A stretch of DNA of 64,000 nt from Acidimicrobiia bacterium (GTDB lineage: Bacteria > Actinomycetota > Acidimicrobiia > Spongiisociales > UBA11373), in contig JBBDMM010000012.1 in the NCBI GenBank assembly GCA_040878325.1, forward strand, positions 178,259-242,258, given 5' to 3'. Of this stretch, positions 7,356 to 16,103 are shown one piece after another (the stretch's first letter is position 1; each line of letters starts with the position of its first letter). The notes below the pieces were generated by a model that saw nothing but the letters and a program-made list of their open reading frames with translations, did not search any database and was not told the DNA's origin. The position numbers and the translations under genes were made by a program.

Positions 7356-8524
7356 TGCCGACGGGCCGGGGCTGGTCCGCCATCGGAGTATCCGCCAGCC
7401 TCTTCGTCCTGTGGGCGGCGTTCGGTGAGAACGACCTGATGACCACGGCGGTGTTCTTGATCGCCGCGGTATTGGTCGGCCTGCTCTTCGTGCGCATGGT
7501 CACCCCGGAAGTAGCGGTGTGGAGGCGGATCACTCCGGCCCAAGTCCACGAGGGCGACACAGTGATCATCGACATGGATTTGATCGCGGCACGCCGCCTC
7601 CGCAACGTCTCTCTCGAAGACACCGTCCACGGGCTGGGTACCGCACGCTTCGCCGCCGGCTCCGCGCGTCCCCGCGAGCCGCTGACCGGACGGTACGAAG
7701 TCCGCTGCCGCGGCCGGGGCATCTTCCCGGTAGGGCCGCTGGTCCTTTCGGTCTCGGACCCGTTCTCGCTGGCGGAGCGTCGCTCGAGCATCGGCGAGGT
7801 CGACCGCCTCACGGTCTATCCGCGGATCGAAGCGCTCGTCGGACTGCCGGTGGTGAGGGGACTCGACCCCACGGTCAACTCGACCCGGCCGACGTCGGCC
7901 CCCTTCGGCGGAGAGGACTTCTTCACCCTCCGCGAGTACCAGGTTGGCGACGACCTTCGCAAAGTCCATTGGCCCAGTTCGGCGAAGCGCGACGAGTTGA
8001 TGATCAAGCAGCTCGAGGTGCCGTGGCAGAACCGGGCGCTGGTGCTGCTCGACACTCGCTCTCACCGCTATCCGATCCCGGAGGCCTTCGAACAGGCGGT
8101 GCGAGGAGCTGCCTCCGCGTTTGTCCACCTCCACCGGGCCGGATTCAGCCCCGAGTTATGGTCGGGCGTCCGCACGCGCAGCCGGTCGTTGAATCGCTAC
8201 GCCGAGGCGATGGAGACACTTGCGACCATCCATGCAGGTGACCGCCTCGACCTTCGCAACACAGTGAGCCGGCTTCTGCGGCACGGCGGCGGAGGCGGTG
8301 CCCTGGTCCTGGTGACCGGTACGCCGGACGAGGGCTTGCGGGGAGCCCACCGGTTGCTCGCCGGCCAGTTCAGCCAGACGATCGTGATGGCAGTCACCGA
8401 CGATCCCGACACCGCTTCCTCGCGGCTCCTCGGCATGAACGCGGTGACCGTCACCATCGGGACCCAGGGCCGCTGGGCGCCCTCGTGGCGGGCGGCGATG
8501 GAGGTGACATGGGCTACCGCCTGA
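7355..8524 (+). CDS. DUF58 domain protein
   Basis: A 389-residue protein. Two N-terminal membrane helices (about 10-50) precede a beta-rich domain and the DUF58 signature (GGEDFFTLREYQVGDDLRKV followed by HWPSSAKRDELM), then a VWA-like fold without a clear MIDAS. It overlaps the moxR stop by one base (TGATG) and the next gene by 16 bases. DUF58 proteins partner MoxR ATPases, probably in cell-envelope stress or protein assembly; the exact role is unknown. Confidence 0.9.
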   Translation: MPTGRGWSAIGVSASLFVLWAAFGENDLMTTAVFLIAAVLVGLLFVRMVTPEVAVWRRITPAQVHEGDTVIIDMDLIAARRLRNVSLEDTVHGLGTARFAAGSARPREPLTGRYEVRCRGRGIFPVGPLVLSVSDPFSLAERRSSIGEVDRLTVYPRIEALVGLPVVRGLDPTVNSTRPTSAPFGGEDFFTLREYQVGDDLRKVHWPSSAKRDELMIKQLEVPWQNRALVLLDTRSHRYPIPEAFEQAVRGAASAFVHLHRAGFSPELWSGVRTRSRSLNRYAEAMETLATIHAGDRLDLRNTVSRLLRHGGGGGALVLVTGTPDEGLRGAHRLLAGQFSQTIVMAVTDDPDTASSRLLGMNAVTVTIGTQGRWAPSWRAAMEVTWATA

Positions 8525-10890
8525 CATGGGTGGCAGGGGTCGCCGCCATCTCTCTCGCGCTGGCACGGGTGGCGCGCCTACTTCTTCCCTCGTCGAGCGG
8601 GCTCCCCTGGGAGATCCTGCTCATCGCCGCCGCGGTACTGGGGGCAACGATTACCTGGGCGGCGGCGGCCTACCGGGTGCCGGGGGCGTTGCTCGCCATC
8701 ATCCACCTCGCCGCGATGACGGTAACGGTCGTCCGGGTGGCGGTTCCGGACACGACCTGGTTCATCTTCCCGACCCGCGCCTCCTTCACCGCGTTGGGCG
8801 CCGAGCTCACCTTTGCGCGCGATGTGATTCGGGCGGGCATCGCTCCGGTCCTCCCGCTCGCCGGGCTCGTCGCCATCCTTGCCATCGTGTTCTGGGCGAT
8901 GGGCGCCCTCCTCGCGTGGGGCCTGCTCACCGGCCGACCCTACGTCGCGGTCCTGACCCCTCTCGTCGTGTATCTCGAGTTCGCGGTCCTCGACAGCCGC
9001 ATCGGCGGCTTGTGGACCACGGGATACATGGCGTTGATCGGCTTCACCCTCATCGCGGTGACGATCGACCATCGGCGGGAAGGCACCGGCCTGTTGAAAT
9101 CGGCCAGGCGGGGAGGACGCCTCCGACGAACGATCCCGCTCGTCGGGCTGACGACGCTGCTCGCCACGGTGCTGGTGGCGAGCAATGCCAGCCAGGCGAT
9201 AGCCGACCTCGTGCCACGGAGAGGATTCCTCGACTGGCAGGGCACCAGCAAGCTGTCCGGCGATTTCTTCGGCAGCATCGCCTACAACCCGTTCGTCGGC
9301 ATCCAGCAGAGCCTCGTCGCCCAGACGAATGTGCCCGTGTTCGTGTTCGAGCCCGAGTCGGGGCACCCGGCCGACCAGGTGTACTGGCGGCTGTTGACAC
9401 TCGACGCGTTCGACGGAGATCAATGGCACGCGGGCAACTCCCGCCTCGAGGGATTCGACGAGGTGGCGACCTTCGAGGCTCGGGGCGCCGCCTTTGCCGG
9501 ACCCCGGTCGAGCTTCCGGGCCACGGTGACGATCCTCGCCCTGCAAATGGATTGGCTGCCGGCGCCGTACGCCCCGGTGTCTCTCGACACCGACGAGGAC
9601 TCGGTACGCAGCGGAATCCGCTTGCGTCCGGGCGACGGGTCGATCCACTTCGACGCCCTGACCTTCCGGGGGATGGCTTACACCGTCGAATCGGAGATCC
9701 CGCAGCCGAGCATCGACATCCTCAGCCGGCTTGACGATGGCACCCCCTCGACGATCTTCCGTTCGGCGATCGAGACCGGAGACTTCGGTCTCGTCGGAGT
9801 CGACCTGCCGACGATCGTGAACCGCTCGCTGCCCGACGCTGAGGCGCATCTCGAACTCCCCGACGAACTCGACCCGCGCATCCAACTGCTCGCCGAGTCA
9901 CAGGTCGAGGGCCTCGAGACCGACTACGAACGAGCACTCTCTCTGGAGAACTTCTTCCGGAGGCGGGGGAACTTCGCCTACTCCCTCGAGGTCCCTCCCG
10001 GTCACGGCGCCGCCGAACTCGTCAATTGGCTGCTCGAGCCTGATAGCGCCAACTACCGCACCGGCTACTGCGAGCAGTTCGCCACGAGCATGGCTGTGAT
10101 GGCGCGCACCATCGGGATCCCCAGCCGCGTCGTGCTCGGGTTCACCCCGGGGAACACGCTCGAGGACGGGCGCCTCGTGATCCGCGACCGTAACGCCCAC
10201 GCTTGGGTGGAGCTGTGGATGCCAAGCCAGGGCTGGGTGAAGTTCGATCCGACGCCCCGCACCGACGGGATCAACCCTCCCGCCGCCGATGACCTTCCGT
10301 TCCGGGCGGCCGACCATCTCGACGCCGCCCAGGCCGAGACCCGTCCTCGCCCCGAGCCCGGGGGGACCCCCGTCACGACGGTCCCCACCACCGTCCCGTT
10401 CTCGCCCGACGGAGGCCTCGGCGGAGAGACTCCGATCGACCTGCCGGCACGAACCCGTTCGCTGCTGATCCCGTTGCTGGTTCTTGGTGTCGCCCTGGTG
10501 CTGGTGCCGTCGATCAAGTTCGTGCGCCGGCGCCGCCGGATCACGCGGCTCCAGCGCGGTGACGTCTCGGGTGCCTGGCAGGAGATCGTCGACCAGCTGG
10601 CCGATCTCGGCACCGAATTGCATCGCTCCGAAACCCCCTCCGAACTGGCGGCCCAGGTCGGCTCGGTGCTCACGCCGCTTGCCGACGTGTACTCGGAGTC
10701 GGCCTACGGTCCCGGCGCCCCGCTGTCCAGCCGCCGGATCGCCACCGCCTCCCGCTCCCTGACGGAGACGGAGGCCGAGCTGGCCAGAGAGAACTCGATC
10801 TTCAGGCGAATCGGCGCGAGGTACCGGGTGAGATCGCTCTTGCGCAAACGCAATACGCAATACGCAATACGCAATACGAAGGAACGCTGA
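8509..10890 (+). CDS. TgpA-type membrane transglutaminase-like protein
   Basis: A 793-residue membrane protein. About six helices occupy residues 1-230, then an exported region, a transglutaminase-like cysteine protease fold (catalytic Cys in TGYCEQFATSMAVMARTIGIP, His in NAHAWVE, Asp in KFDPTPR), a Pro/Thr linker, one more helix (LLIPLLVLGVALVLVPSIKF) and a cytoplasmic DUF4129-like tail. ATG at 8509 follows GGAGGTG. The last 14 residues are coded by a heptanucleotide repeat array (10851-10878) and look like an acquired extension. Confidence 0.9.
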   Translation: MGYRLTWVAGVAAISLALARVARLLLPSSSGLPWEILLIAAAVLGATITWAAAAYRVPGALLAIIHLAAMTVTVVRVAVPDTTWFIFPTRASFTALGAELTFARDVIRAGIAPVLPLAGLVAILAIVFWAMGALLAWGLLTGRPYVAVLTPLVVYLEFAVLDSRIGGLWTTGYMALIGFTLIAVTIDHRREGTGLLKSARRGGRLRRTIPLVGLTTLLATVLVASNASQAIADLVPRRGFLDWQGTSKLSGDFFGSIAYNPFVGIQQSLVAQTNVPVFVFEPESGHPADQVYWRLLTLDAFDGDQWHAGNSRLEGFDEVATFEARGAAFAGPRSSFRATVTILALQMDWLPAPYAPVSLDTDEDSVRSGIRLRPGDGSIHFDALTFRGMAYTVESEIPQPSIDILSRLDDGTPSTIFRSAIETGDFGLVGVDLPTIVNRSLPDAEAHLELPDELDPRIQLLAESQVEGLETDYERALSLENFFRRRGNFAYSLEVPPGHGAAELVNWLLEPDSANYRTGYCEQFATSMAVMARTIGIPSRVVLGFTPGNTLEDGRLVIRDRNAHAWVELWMPSQGWVKFDPTPRTDGINPPAADDLPFRAADHLDAAQAETRPRPEPGGTPVTTVPTTVPFSPDGGLGGETPIDLPARTRSLLIPLLVLGVALVLVPSIKFVRRRRRITRLQRGDVSGAWQEIVDQLADLGTELHRSETPSELAAQVGSVLTPLADVYSESAYGPGAPLSSRRIATASRSLTETEAELARENSIFRRIGARYRVRSLLRKRNTQYAIRNTKER

Positions 10891-10922
10891 GAACTCTGGC
10901 GTATCGCGAATCGCGTATCGCG
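10851..10922. repeat. Heptanucleotide array pair, imperfect hairpin
   Basis: Four perfect CAATACG units (10851-10878) are followed after 21 bases by CGTATCG-CGAATCG-CGTATCG (10900-10920). The two arrays are nearly reverse complementary, with A/C mismatches on the plus-strand RNA that become G-U pairs on the minus-strand RNA. They lie between convergent genes, where they could act as a minus-strand terminator. The left array encodes the C-terminus of the transglutaminase protein. Confidence 0.8.
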
Positions 10923-10925
10923 GGC

Positions 10926-11444
10926 CTACCCCTCCGCCTCCGCCTGGACGTCGTCCTCGACGCGGCGGAGCATCTCGAGGAAGTGCTCCCGGTCGAGCTC
11001 GAAGCGGGTCACGTCCTCTTCGACCTGTCGGGTGATCTCGTCGATGGCCACGAAGAAAGCCAACTGGCCCTCTCGCAACGCGTCGACCAACTCCCCCTCG
11101 TCGCTGGCCACCTTGAAAATCGACTGACCGTCGGTGACGAGCTTCACCTCGGCGAGGTGCTGATCCATGTCGGCGGTACGACGCAGGTAGTCCCACGCCC
11201 GACGCACCCGCTGGACCGACATGCCGTTGTCGAGCAGGCTCTTGACAACACGCAAGGCGACGAGATCGCGGAACGAGTAGAGGCGGCGCTTGCCGGGTCT
11301 GCCCCCGGTGCCCTGGATCGAGGGCTGTATCAGCCTGACACGGTCCCAGTATCGGAGTTGATGCGCGGTGCAATCAGTGAGACGGCATGCCTGCTGTGCG
11401 GTGAACCCTTCCAAACCTTCCTCTCTCCCTCCAAGGTCGTCCAC
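10926..11444 (-). CDS. MerR-family transcriptional regulator
   Basis: A 172-residue protein with an N-terminal MerR winged helix: FTAQQACRLTDCTAHQLRYWDR, then RLIQPSIQGTGGRPGKRRLYSFRDLVALRVVKSLLD in pieces, the helix-turn-helix and wing. The C-terminal part is a charged helix and a variable region without obvious metal-binding cysteines, so the signal is unknown. The start is uncertain: GTG at 11444 gives 172 residues, but TTG at 11414 after a purine-rich GGAGGGAGAGAGGAAGG stretch would fit better. Confidence 0.85.
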   Translation of the reverse strand: MDDLGGREEGLEGFTAQQACRLTDCTAHQLRYWDRVRLIQPSIQGTGGRPGKRRLYSFRDLVALRVVKSLLDNGMSVQRVRRAWDYLRRTADMDQHLAEVKLVTDGQSIFKVASDEGELVDALREGQLAFFVAIDEITRQVEEDVTRFELDREHFLEMLRRVEDDVQAEAEG

Positions 11445-11489
11445 CTAACGCAGCGGCCGACGACTCAGTCTCCCCAGAGGTTGGCGACT

Positions 11490-11822
11490 CTAGCGGCTGC
11501 GCCAGCGCCGCCGCATCCGCCCCACCATCGACCCGGGTGACGCGGCACCAACTCCCGAACGCTTCCTCAAGATCGCGACCATCCACGCCGCGCTCATCAC
11601 CATCCCGGCGAATCCAAACAGTGCGACGAGGGTCAGCCGCGTGAAGAACGCGAGCATCAGCACGAACCCGACCACCATCCCCAGGAACGCCCACTTCAGT
11701 CGACCGCGCGACACCGAAGCCAGCGTCGCATCGCGCACGGTCTCGGCGAGACGAGGATCCTCCTGATAGAACTGCCGCTCGATCTCTTCGAGGATGCGCT
11801 GTTCTCTGTCATCGAGGGGCAT
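11490..11822 (-). CDS. DUF3040 small membrane protein
   Basis: A 110-residue protein starting MPLDDREQRILEEIERQF, the hallmark of actinobacterial DUF3040 proteins (a soluble helix carrying LSE/LDEREQRILEEIE-type sequence followed by two membrane helices, here about 50-90). ATG at 11822 was chosen over an upstream in-frame start since it begins the family motif. The basic C-terminus (RMRRRWRSR) is probably cytoplasmic. Function unknown. Confidence 0.85.
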   Translation of the reverse strand: MPLDDREQRILEEIERQFYQEDPRLAETVRDATLASVSRGRLKWAFLGMVVGFVLMLAFFTRLTLVALFGFAGMVMSAAWMVAILRKRSGVGAASPGSMVGRMRRRWRSR

Positions 11823-11990
11823 CGCGTTCTCCGGCAGGTGGGCGGCTGAGTATACCGAGCGTGCCCTGTTTGGCACCGAGTGATCGAGGCGGATCTCCCT
11901 CGGCATCGAGCGGACAAGCGCGCGCCACCGCGGACGATCCGAAGGGCTCCACTACCCCCCGGCACTTGCCGCCACCTACACTCCCCCGCC

Positions 11991-12623
11991 GTGCTCGAAC
12001 GCCTTCATCTGGTGCGCCACGGCGAGGTCGCGAACCCCGACGGGGTGGTGTACGCCGACCTGCCGGGGTTCTCGCTGTCCGCGGCCGGACGCGCCCAGGC
12101 TGCGGCCAGCGCCCGCTACCTCCAGGCCCGTGGGCCCGAAGCAGTGGTTTCTTCTCCGCTCGACCGCGCATTGGAAACGGCCGGGGCGATCGCCGACTCG
12201 ATCGGGGTGGCGGTGACGACCGACGACCGTCTGCTCGAATGGCGATTGTCCGGACGGTGGGCCGGGGTTCGCTGGGACGACCTCCCCTCCAGGTTCCCCG
12301 GAGAGGTCGAGGCCTACCTCGCCGCCCCCTACGACCTCGCCTTCGCGCCGGAGAGCATCGACGAAGTCGCCGCACGCATGGCCGCTCTGGTGATGTCCCT
12401 CGATTCCGCCGATCTCAAGGACGCGGTACTGGTCTCTCACCAGGACCCACTACAGGCGCTCCGGGTATTCCTCGTCGGCGGCACCCGGGAGTCCTTTACC
12501 ACCGGCAAGCCGGGCCATGCTTCGGTGACGACCCTCGAGCGGGTCGGAGGACGCTGGCACGAGGTCGGTTACTGGGAACCGGAGGTCGACACGATCCCCT
12601 TCCCTCCACCGGGGCCCCCTTGA
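11991..12623 (+). CDS. Histidine phosphatase family protein
   Basis: A 210-residue phosphoglycerate-mutase-like phosphatase. The catalytic phosphohistidine lies in LHLVRHGEV at residues 5-13, the second Arg in SSPLDRALETA, the acid/base Glu in LLEWRLSGRW, and the second His in VLVSHQDPLQ. GTG at 11991 places the RHG motif at the usual distance from the N-terminus. Substrate not predictable. Upstream (11823-11990) nothing else is seen. Confidence 0.88.
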   Translation: MLERLHLVRHGEVANPDGVVYADLPGFSLSAAGRAQAAASARYLQARGPEAVVSSPLDRALETAGAIADSIGVAVTTDDRLLEWRLSGRWAGVRWDDLPSRFPGEVEAYLAAPYDLAFAPESIDEVAARMAALVMSLDSADLKDAVLVSHQDPLQALRVFLVGGTRESFTTGKPGHASVTTLERVGGRWHEVGYWEPEVDTIPFPPPGPP

Positions 12624-12753
12624 TTCCCGGGACGGCCACGGCGGGGCTGGGGACCCCGCTCGTGGAGGAGGGCCGACCGACGTCTGTTCGGCCCGAAGGG
12701 CCGAGGTCGGCCCGGGAGTCAATTCGGCCACGGTCCGGCGGCATAATGCGCCG

Positions 12754-13515
12754 GTGCTCCCCGCCCCCCTGATCGTCGCCACCGCACTCGGCGTTGCTTC
12801 CCTCACCGGGGCGATCCACCTCGCCGTCGACGAGACACCCTTCGCGCCGGGGGCTGCAGGTTTGATCGCCGTCGGGATGATGATCCTCGCCGTAACCGCC
12901 GTCGCCGGGGTGCTGCTTGCCCGCAGCCGCTGGTCGAGGCTCGCGGCTGCCGGCGTCGCCGCGGGGTGGATCGCCATTGCTGGGTCGAGTTCGGTATCGG
13001 GGTGGTCGGTTGCGACGATCGCCTCGGCCGGTCTCGCTCTCGCTGGGTCTCTAGGTCCGTGGCTGGCCAGGTGGCTGCGGCACCGGGCGTCGGCCGACGG
13101 GCCACCGCCGGCTGCAGTCGTCGCCCTGCTGCTGCTGCTCGCCACCCCCGCCGCGGTCGGCCTGGTCTCGGCAGGCGAGGTCGGGCTGCTCGGCTGGGTT
13201 CTCGCCGGCTGGTCCGTGGTGCTCGCCCTTGCACTCGCTCGGGCGATGGCGGGATCTCTCACCGTGGCCCGGGTGGTTCACCCGGTCCTGTCGGTTACCG
13301 CCGGTGTCACCGCCGGAGTCGCCGGGGCGGTGGTCCTGGGGCTGCTCGGCCTGGCGGTTGCGGGTCTCGCCTGGCGGCGGGAGGTGTCGATATCGGTGAC
13401 CCCGCGCATGGCCGGCGGCGGACAAGGTGCGCTACGGATTCCACCCGAGCTCGCCCCGCCCGACGTTCTCGACGCGGCCGGGGCGGATTCGACCGGCCGG
13501 GTGAGGCGGCCATGA
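12754..13515 (+). CDS. Integral membrane protein, unknown
   Basis: A 253-residue hydrophobic protein with about eight predicted membrane helices, for example LIVATALGVASLTGAIHLAV, LIAVGMMILAVTAVAGVLLA and VTAGVTAGVAGAVVLGLLGL, and a hydrophilic C-terminal 40 residues. No motif recognised. It overlaps the following small membrane-protein gene by 4 bases (ATGA), so the two probably function together. Confidence 0.65.
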   Translation: MLPAPLIVATALGVASLTGAIHLAVDETPFAPGAAGLIAVGMMILAVTAVAGVLLARSRWSRLAAAGVAAGWIAIAGSSSVSGWSVATIASAGLALAGSLGPWLARWLRHRASADGPPPAAVVALLLLLATPAAVGLVSAGEVGLLGWVLAGWSVVLALALARAMAGSLTVARVVHPVLSVTAGVTAGVAGAVVLGLLGLAVAGLAWRREVSISVTPRMAGGGQGALRIPPELAPPDVLDAAGADSTGRVRRP

Positions 13516-13793
13516 GACGGTTGCCCAACCCGTGGGTTGGCGTTCCGGCGCTACTCGCCGGGATCGCCGGCGGGATCGTCGCCTTCATCGTCACCGAAGC
13601 CTCGTGCGCTCCCGGGAGCTGCGCCGCGGTGGCTTCGATCAGTGCCGTCGTCGTCGGCCTGGGCATCGCCGCCGGAGTCGGAGTCGTGGCGGTACTCGCC
13701 TTGAAGTCGATCGACGAACATCGGACTCATCGCGAGCGGATGGTGCTCACGATGCTCGAAGGCGACACGCGACCCGAGGAACCCCCGGAGTGA
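13512..13793 (+). CDS. Small membrane protein, unknown
   Basis: A 93-residue protein with two membrane helices (WVGVPALLAGIAGGIVAFIV and ISAVVVGLGIAAGVGVVAVL), two cysteines in the loop (SCAPGSC), and a charged C-terminus. Its ATG overlaps the stop of the upstream membrane protein. Not assigned to a family. Confidence 0.65.
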   Translation: MRRLPNPWVGVPALLAGIAGGIVAFIVTEASCAPGSCAAVASISAVVVGLGIAAGVGVVAVLALKSIDEHRTHRERMVLTMLEGDTRPEEPPE

Positions 13794-13838
13794 CCCCCGT
13801 CTAGGGGGAGAGCGAATAGGCACCTGACTTCATCAGGT
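13794..13838. terminator. Two hairpins between convergent genes
   Basis: CCCCC-GTCTA-GGGGG (13794-13808) lies just past the stop of the plus-strand membrane gene, and ACCTGA-CTTCA-TCAGGT (13822-13838) overlaps the fabF stop codon. Each could end one of the two facing transcripts. Neither has a U-tract. Confidence 0.5.
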
Positions 13839-15089
13839 CTCGGCGGTTTGGTGCGCCGCGAACACGAGGGCGGCGTTGTGGCCGCCAAATCCGAAAGAGT
13901 TGGTCATCGCATTCCGTACTGGCACCGCCCGGGCCTCATTGGGCACGTAGTCGAGATCGCACTCAGGGTCGGGGTTCTCGAGGTTGATCGTGGGCGGCAC
14001 GATCCCGTCGCGAATCGAGAGAATGCACACCAGCGACTCGAGGGCGCCAGCCCCACCGAGAAGATGGCCGGTCATCGACTTGGTCGACGAGACGGGCGTC
14101 TTGTAGGCGTGGTCGCCGAAGACGGCCTTGATCGCCGCAGTTTCGGTCGAGTCGTTGGCTTGAGTCGATGTCCCGTGGGCGTTGATGTAGTCGATCGACT
14201 CGGGGCCGAGCCCGGCGTCTTCGATGGCGTTCTGCATCGCCCGGGCAGCGCCACCTCCCCCGGGGCGGGGCAAGGTGACGTGATAGGCGTCGGCGGACAT
14301 CCCGTAGCCGACGATCTCTGCGTAGATCTTGGCCCCCCTGGCCAGGGCGTGCTCGCGCTCCTCGAGGATCAGCGTTGCGGCCCCCTCGCCCATCACGAAC
14401 CCGTCGCGCTCGGCGTCGAAGGGGCGGCTGGCCCGCTCAGGCTCGTCGTTGCGGGTGGACAGGGCGCGGGCCTGGCTGAAGCCGGCCACGGCGAACTCGC
14501 AGATGGGCGCCTCGCCTCCGCCGGCAACCATCACGTCGGCGGCGTCGCGCTTGATCAACTCGGCCGCATCCCCGATGGCGTTGGCCGAAGCGGCGCAGGC
14601 GGTGACGATGCAGGTGTTGGGGCCCCGCAGGTTGAAGCGAATCGACACCAGACCGGCGGCCATGTTCGAAATGATCTGGGTGATCGCCAACGGGCTCACT
14701 CGATCGGGGCCGCGTTGGCGCATCGTGTCGACCCCTTCCTGGAAGGAGATCATGCCGCCGATGCCAGAGCCGACGACCACGCCCGCCCGATGCGCCGCCG
14801 GGTCGTCATCCTCGTAGGCGATTCCCGCGTCCTCTATCGCCTGCTGGGTGGCCGCCCAGAAGAACTGGTCATACCGGTCGAGGCGGCGGGCCTCCTTGCG
14901 CTCGATGTACTGCTCGGGGTCGAAGTCCTTCACCTCGGCAGCGATGGTTGCCTTGTACCCGGAGGTGTCGAAAGCGGTGATCTGGCCCACACCAGATCTG
15001 CCTTCGAGAGCGGCCTTCCAGAACGACTCGACGTCATGCCCGAGCGGGTTGATCGTGCCGAGGCCGGTCACCACGACCCGCCGGGTCAT
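13833..15089 (-). CDS. fabF: Beta-ketoacyl-ACP synthase II
   Basis: A 418-residue condensing enzyme extending acyl chains with malonyl-ACP. The nucleophile is in VTACAASANAIGDAAE, the histidines in NAHGTSTQANDSTE and STKSMTGHLLGGAGALE, and the end GFGGHNAALVF is typical. ATG at 15089 begins the canonical RRVVVTGLG N-terminus one base after the acpP stop; an in-frame GTG at 15098 is possible. Last gene of the fabD-fabH-fabG-acpP-fabF operon. Confidence 0.97.
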   Translation of the reverse strand: MTRRVVVTGLGTINPLGHDVESFWKAALEGRSGVGQITAFDTSGYKATIAAEVKDFDPEQYIERKEARRLDRYDQFFWAATQQAIEDAGIAYEDDDPAAHRAGVVVGSGIGGMISFQEGVDTMRQRGPDRVSPLAITQIISNMAAGLVSIRFNLRGPNTCIVTACAASANAIGDAAELIKRDAADVMVAGGGEAPICEFAVAGFSQARALSTRNDEPERASRPFDAERDGFVMGEGAATLILEEREHALARGAKIYAEIVGYGMSADAYHVTLPRPGGGGAARAMQNAIEDAGLGPESIDYINAHGTSTQANDSTETAAIKAVFGDHAYKTPVSSTKSMTGHLLGGAGALESLVCILSIRDGIVPPTINLENPDPECDLDYVPNEARAVPVRNAMTNSFGFGGHNAALVFAAHQTAET

Positions 15090-15090
15090 G

Positions 15091-15336
15091 TCAGCCACCG
15101 AGCTTCTGCATCACCAGGTCGACGGCCTGTCCGACCGTACCGATCTGCTCGGCCTCCTCATCGGGGATGCTCACCCCGAAGTTGTCCTCGAGCGCCATGA
15201 GCAACTCGACGACCCCGAGCGAGTCGACTTCGAGATCCTCTTCGAAGGAGGCGGACATCGCGATCTTGTCACGATCGATGCCGAGCTCGTCGACGAGCAG
15301 GTCGGTCATCTTCGCTTCGACTTCGGATCGGTCCAT
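15091..15336 (-). CDS. acpP: Acyl carrier protein
   Basis: An 81-residue acidic protein carrying growing acyl chains on a phosphopantetheine arm. The attachment Ser is in EEDLEVDSLGVVELLMALE (DSL motif near residue 39), followed by the helix DNFGVSIPDEEAEQIGTV. Located between fabG and fabF as in most type II fatty acid operons. ATG at 15336 follows AAGGAG. Confidence 0.97.
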   Translation of the reverse strand: MDRSEVEAKMTDLLVDELGIDRDKIAMSASFEEDLEVDSLGVVELLMALEDNFGVSIPDEEAEQIGTVGQAVDLVMQKLGG

Positions 15337-15359
15337 GCTGGCTCCTTTGTTCTCAAGGC

Positions 15360-16103
15360 CTAGAACGACAGTCCGCCATCGACCACCAGCACCTGGCCGG
15401 TGACGTAGGAGGCCTCGTCCGAGGCAAGATAGCCCACCGCCGACGCGATCTCGACAGGCGTCCCGAACCGCCCTACCGCGATGGAGGGCAACACCGCGTC
15501 GCGCACCTCCCCGCCCAGAGCGTCGGTCATGTCGGTCTCGATGAAGCCGGGGGCGACCGCGTTGACGGTGATGCCGCGAGACCCCACCTCCTTGGCGATG
15601 GACTTGGTGAACCCGATCAGCCCGGCCTTGGCGGCGGCGTAGTTCGCCTGCCCGGGGTTGCCGGCGATGCCGGCGACCGAAGCGATCGAGACGATCCGGC
15701 CCCACCGCGCCTTGAGCATGCCTCGCAACGCCGCTTTGGTGGTCAGGAACGCCGAACTCAGGTTGGTGCGGATCACCGCGTCCCAGTCCTCGGGCTTCAT
15801 CCGCAACAGGAGGCCGTCCGCAGTGATCCCGGCGTTGTTGACGAGGATCTCGATCGGGCCGAACGCCTCTTCGACCGCGCCGAACATCGTCGCGACGGCC
15901 GCGGCGTCGCCGACGTCACCCTCGACGGCCACAGCCTCCCCACCACCGGCGACGATCGCCGCGACCGTCTCTTCGGCAGCATCTCGCCGTGACCGGTAGT
16001 TGACGGCCACCCGATGGCCATCGGCTCCGAGCCTTTCGGCAATCGCCCTGCCGATGCCGCGCGACCCGCCGGTCACCAGTGCGGCCCGCCCCGCCACCGT
16101 CAA
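15360..16103 (-). CDS. fabG: 3-oxoacyl-ACP reductase
   Basis: A 247-residue SDR enzyme that reduces 3-oxoacyl-ACP with NADPH. Cofactor loop TGGSRGIGRAIA, NNAG in ILVNNAGITADGLLLRM, catalytic Ser in IVSIASVAG, Tyr/Lys in ANYAAAKAGLIGFTKSIA, and PGFIETDMT. GITADGLLLRM is characteristic of genuine FabG. Its start overlaps the fabH stop by four bases. Confidence 0.97.
   Translation of the reverse strand: MTVAGRAALVTGGSRGIGRAIAERLGADGHRVAVNYRSRRDAAEETVAAIVAGGGEAVAVEGDVGDAAAVATMFGAVEEAFGPIEILVNNAGITADGLLLRMKPEDWDAVIRTNLSSAFLTTKAALRGMLKARWGRIVSIASVAGIAGNPGQANYAAAKAGLIGFTKSIAKEVGSRGITVNAVAPGFIETDMTDALGGEVRDAVLPSIAVGRFGTPVEIASAVGYLASDEASYVTGQVLVVDGGLSF

Noticed and set aside
13848..15200. 450-codon open frame on the plus strand
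   Set aside because: Lies antisense to fabF and acpP, whose protein signatures are unambiguous; a by-product of high GC.
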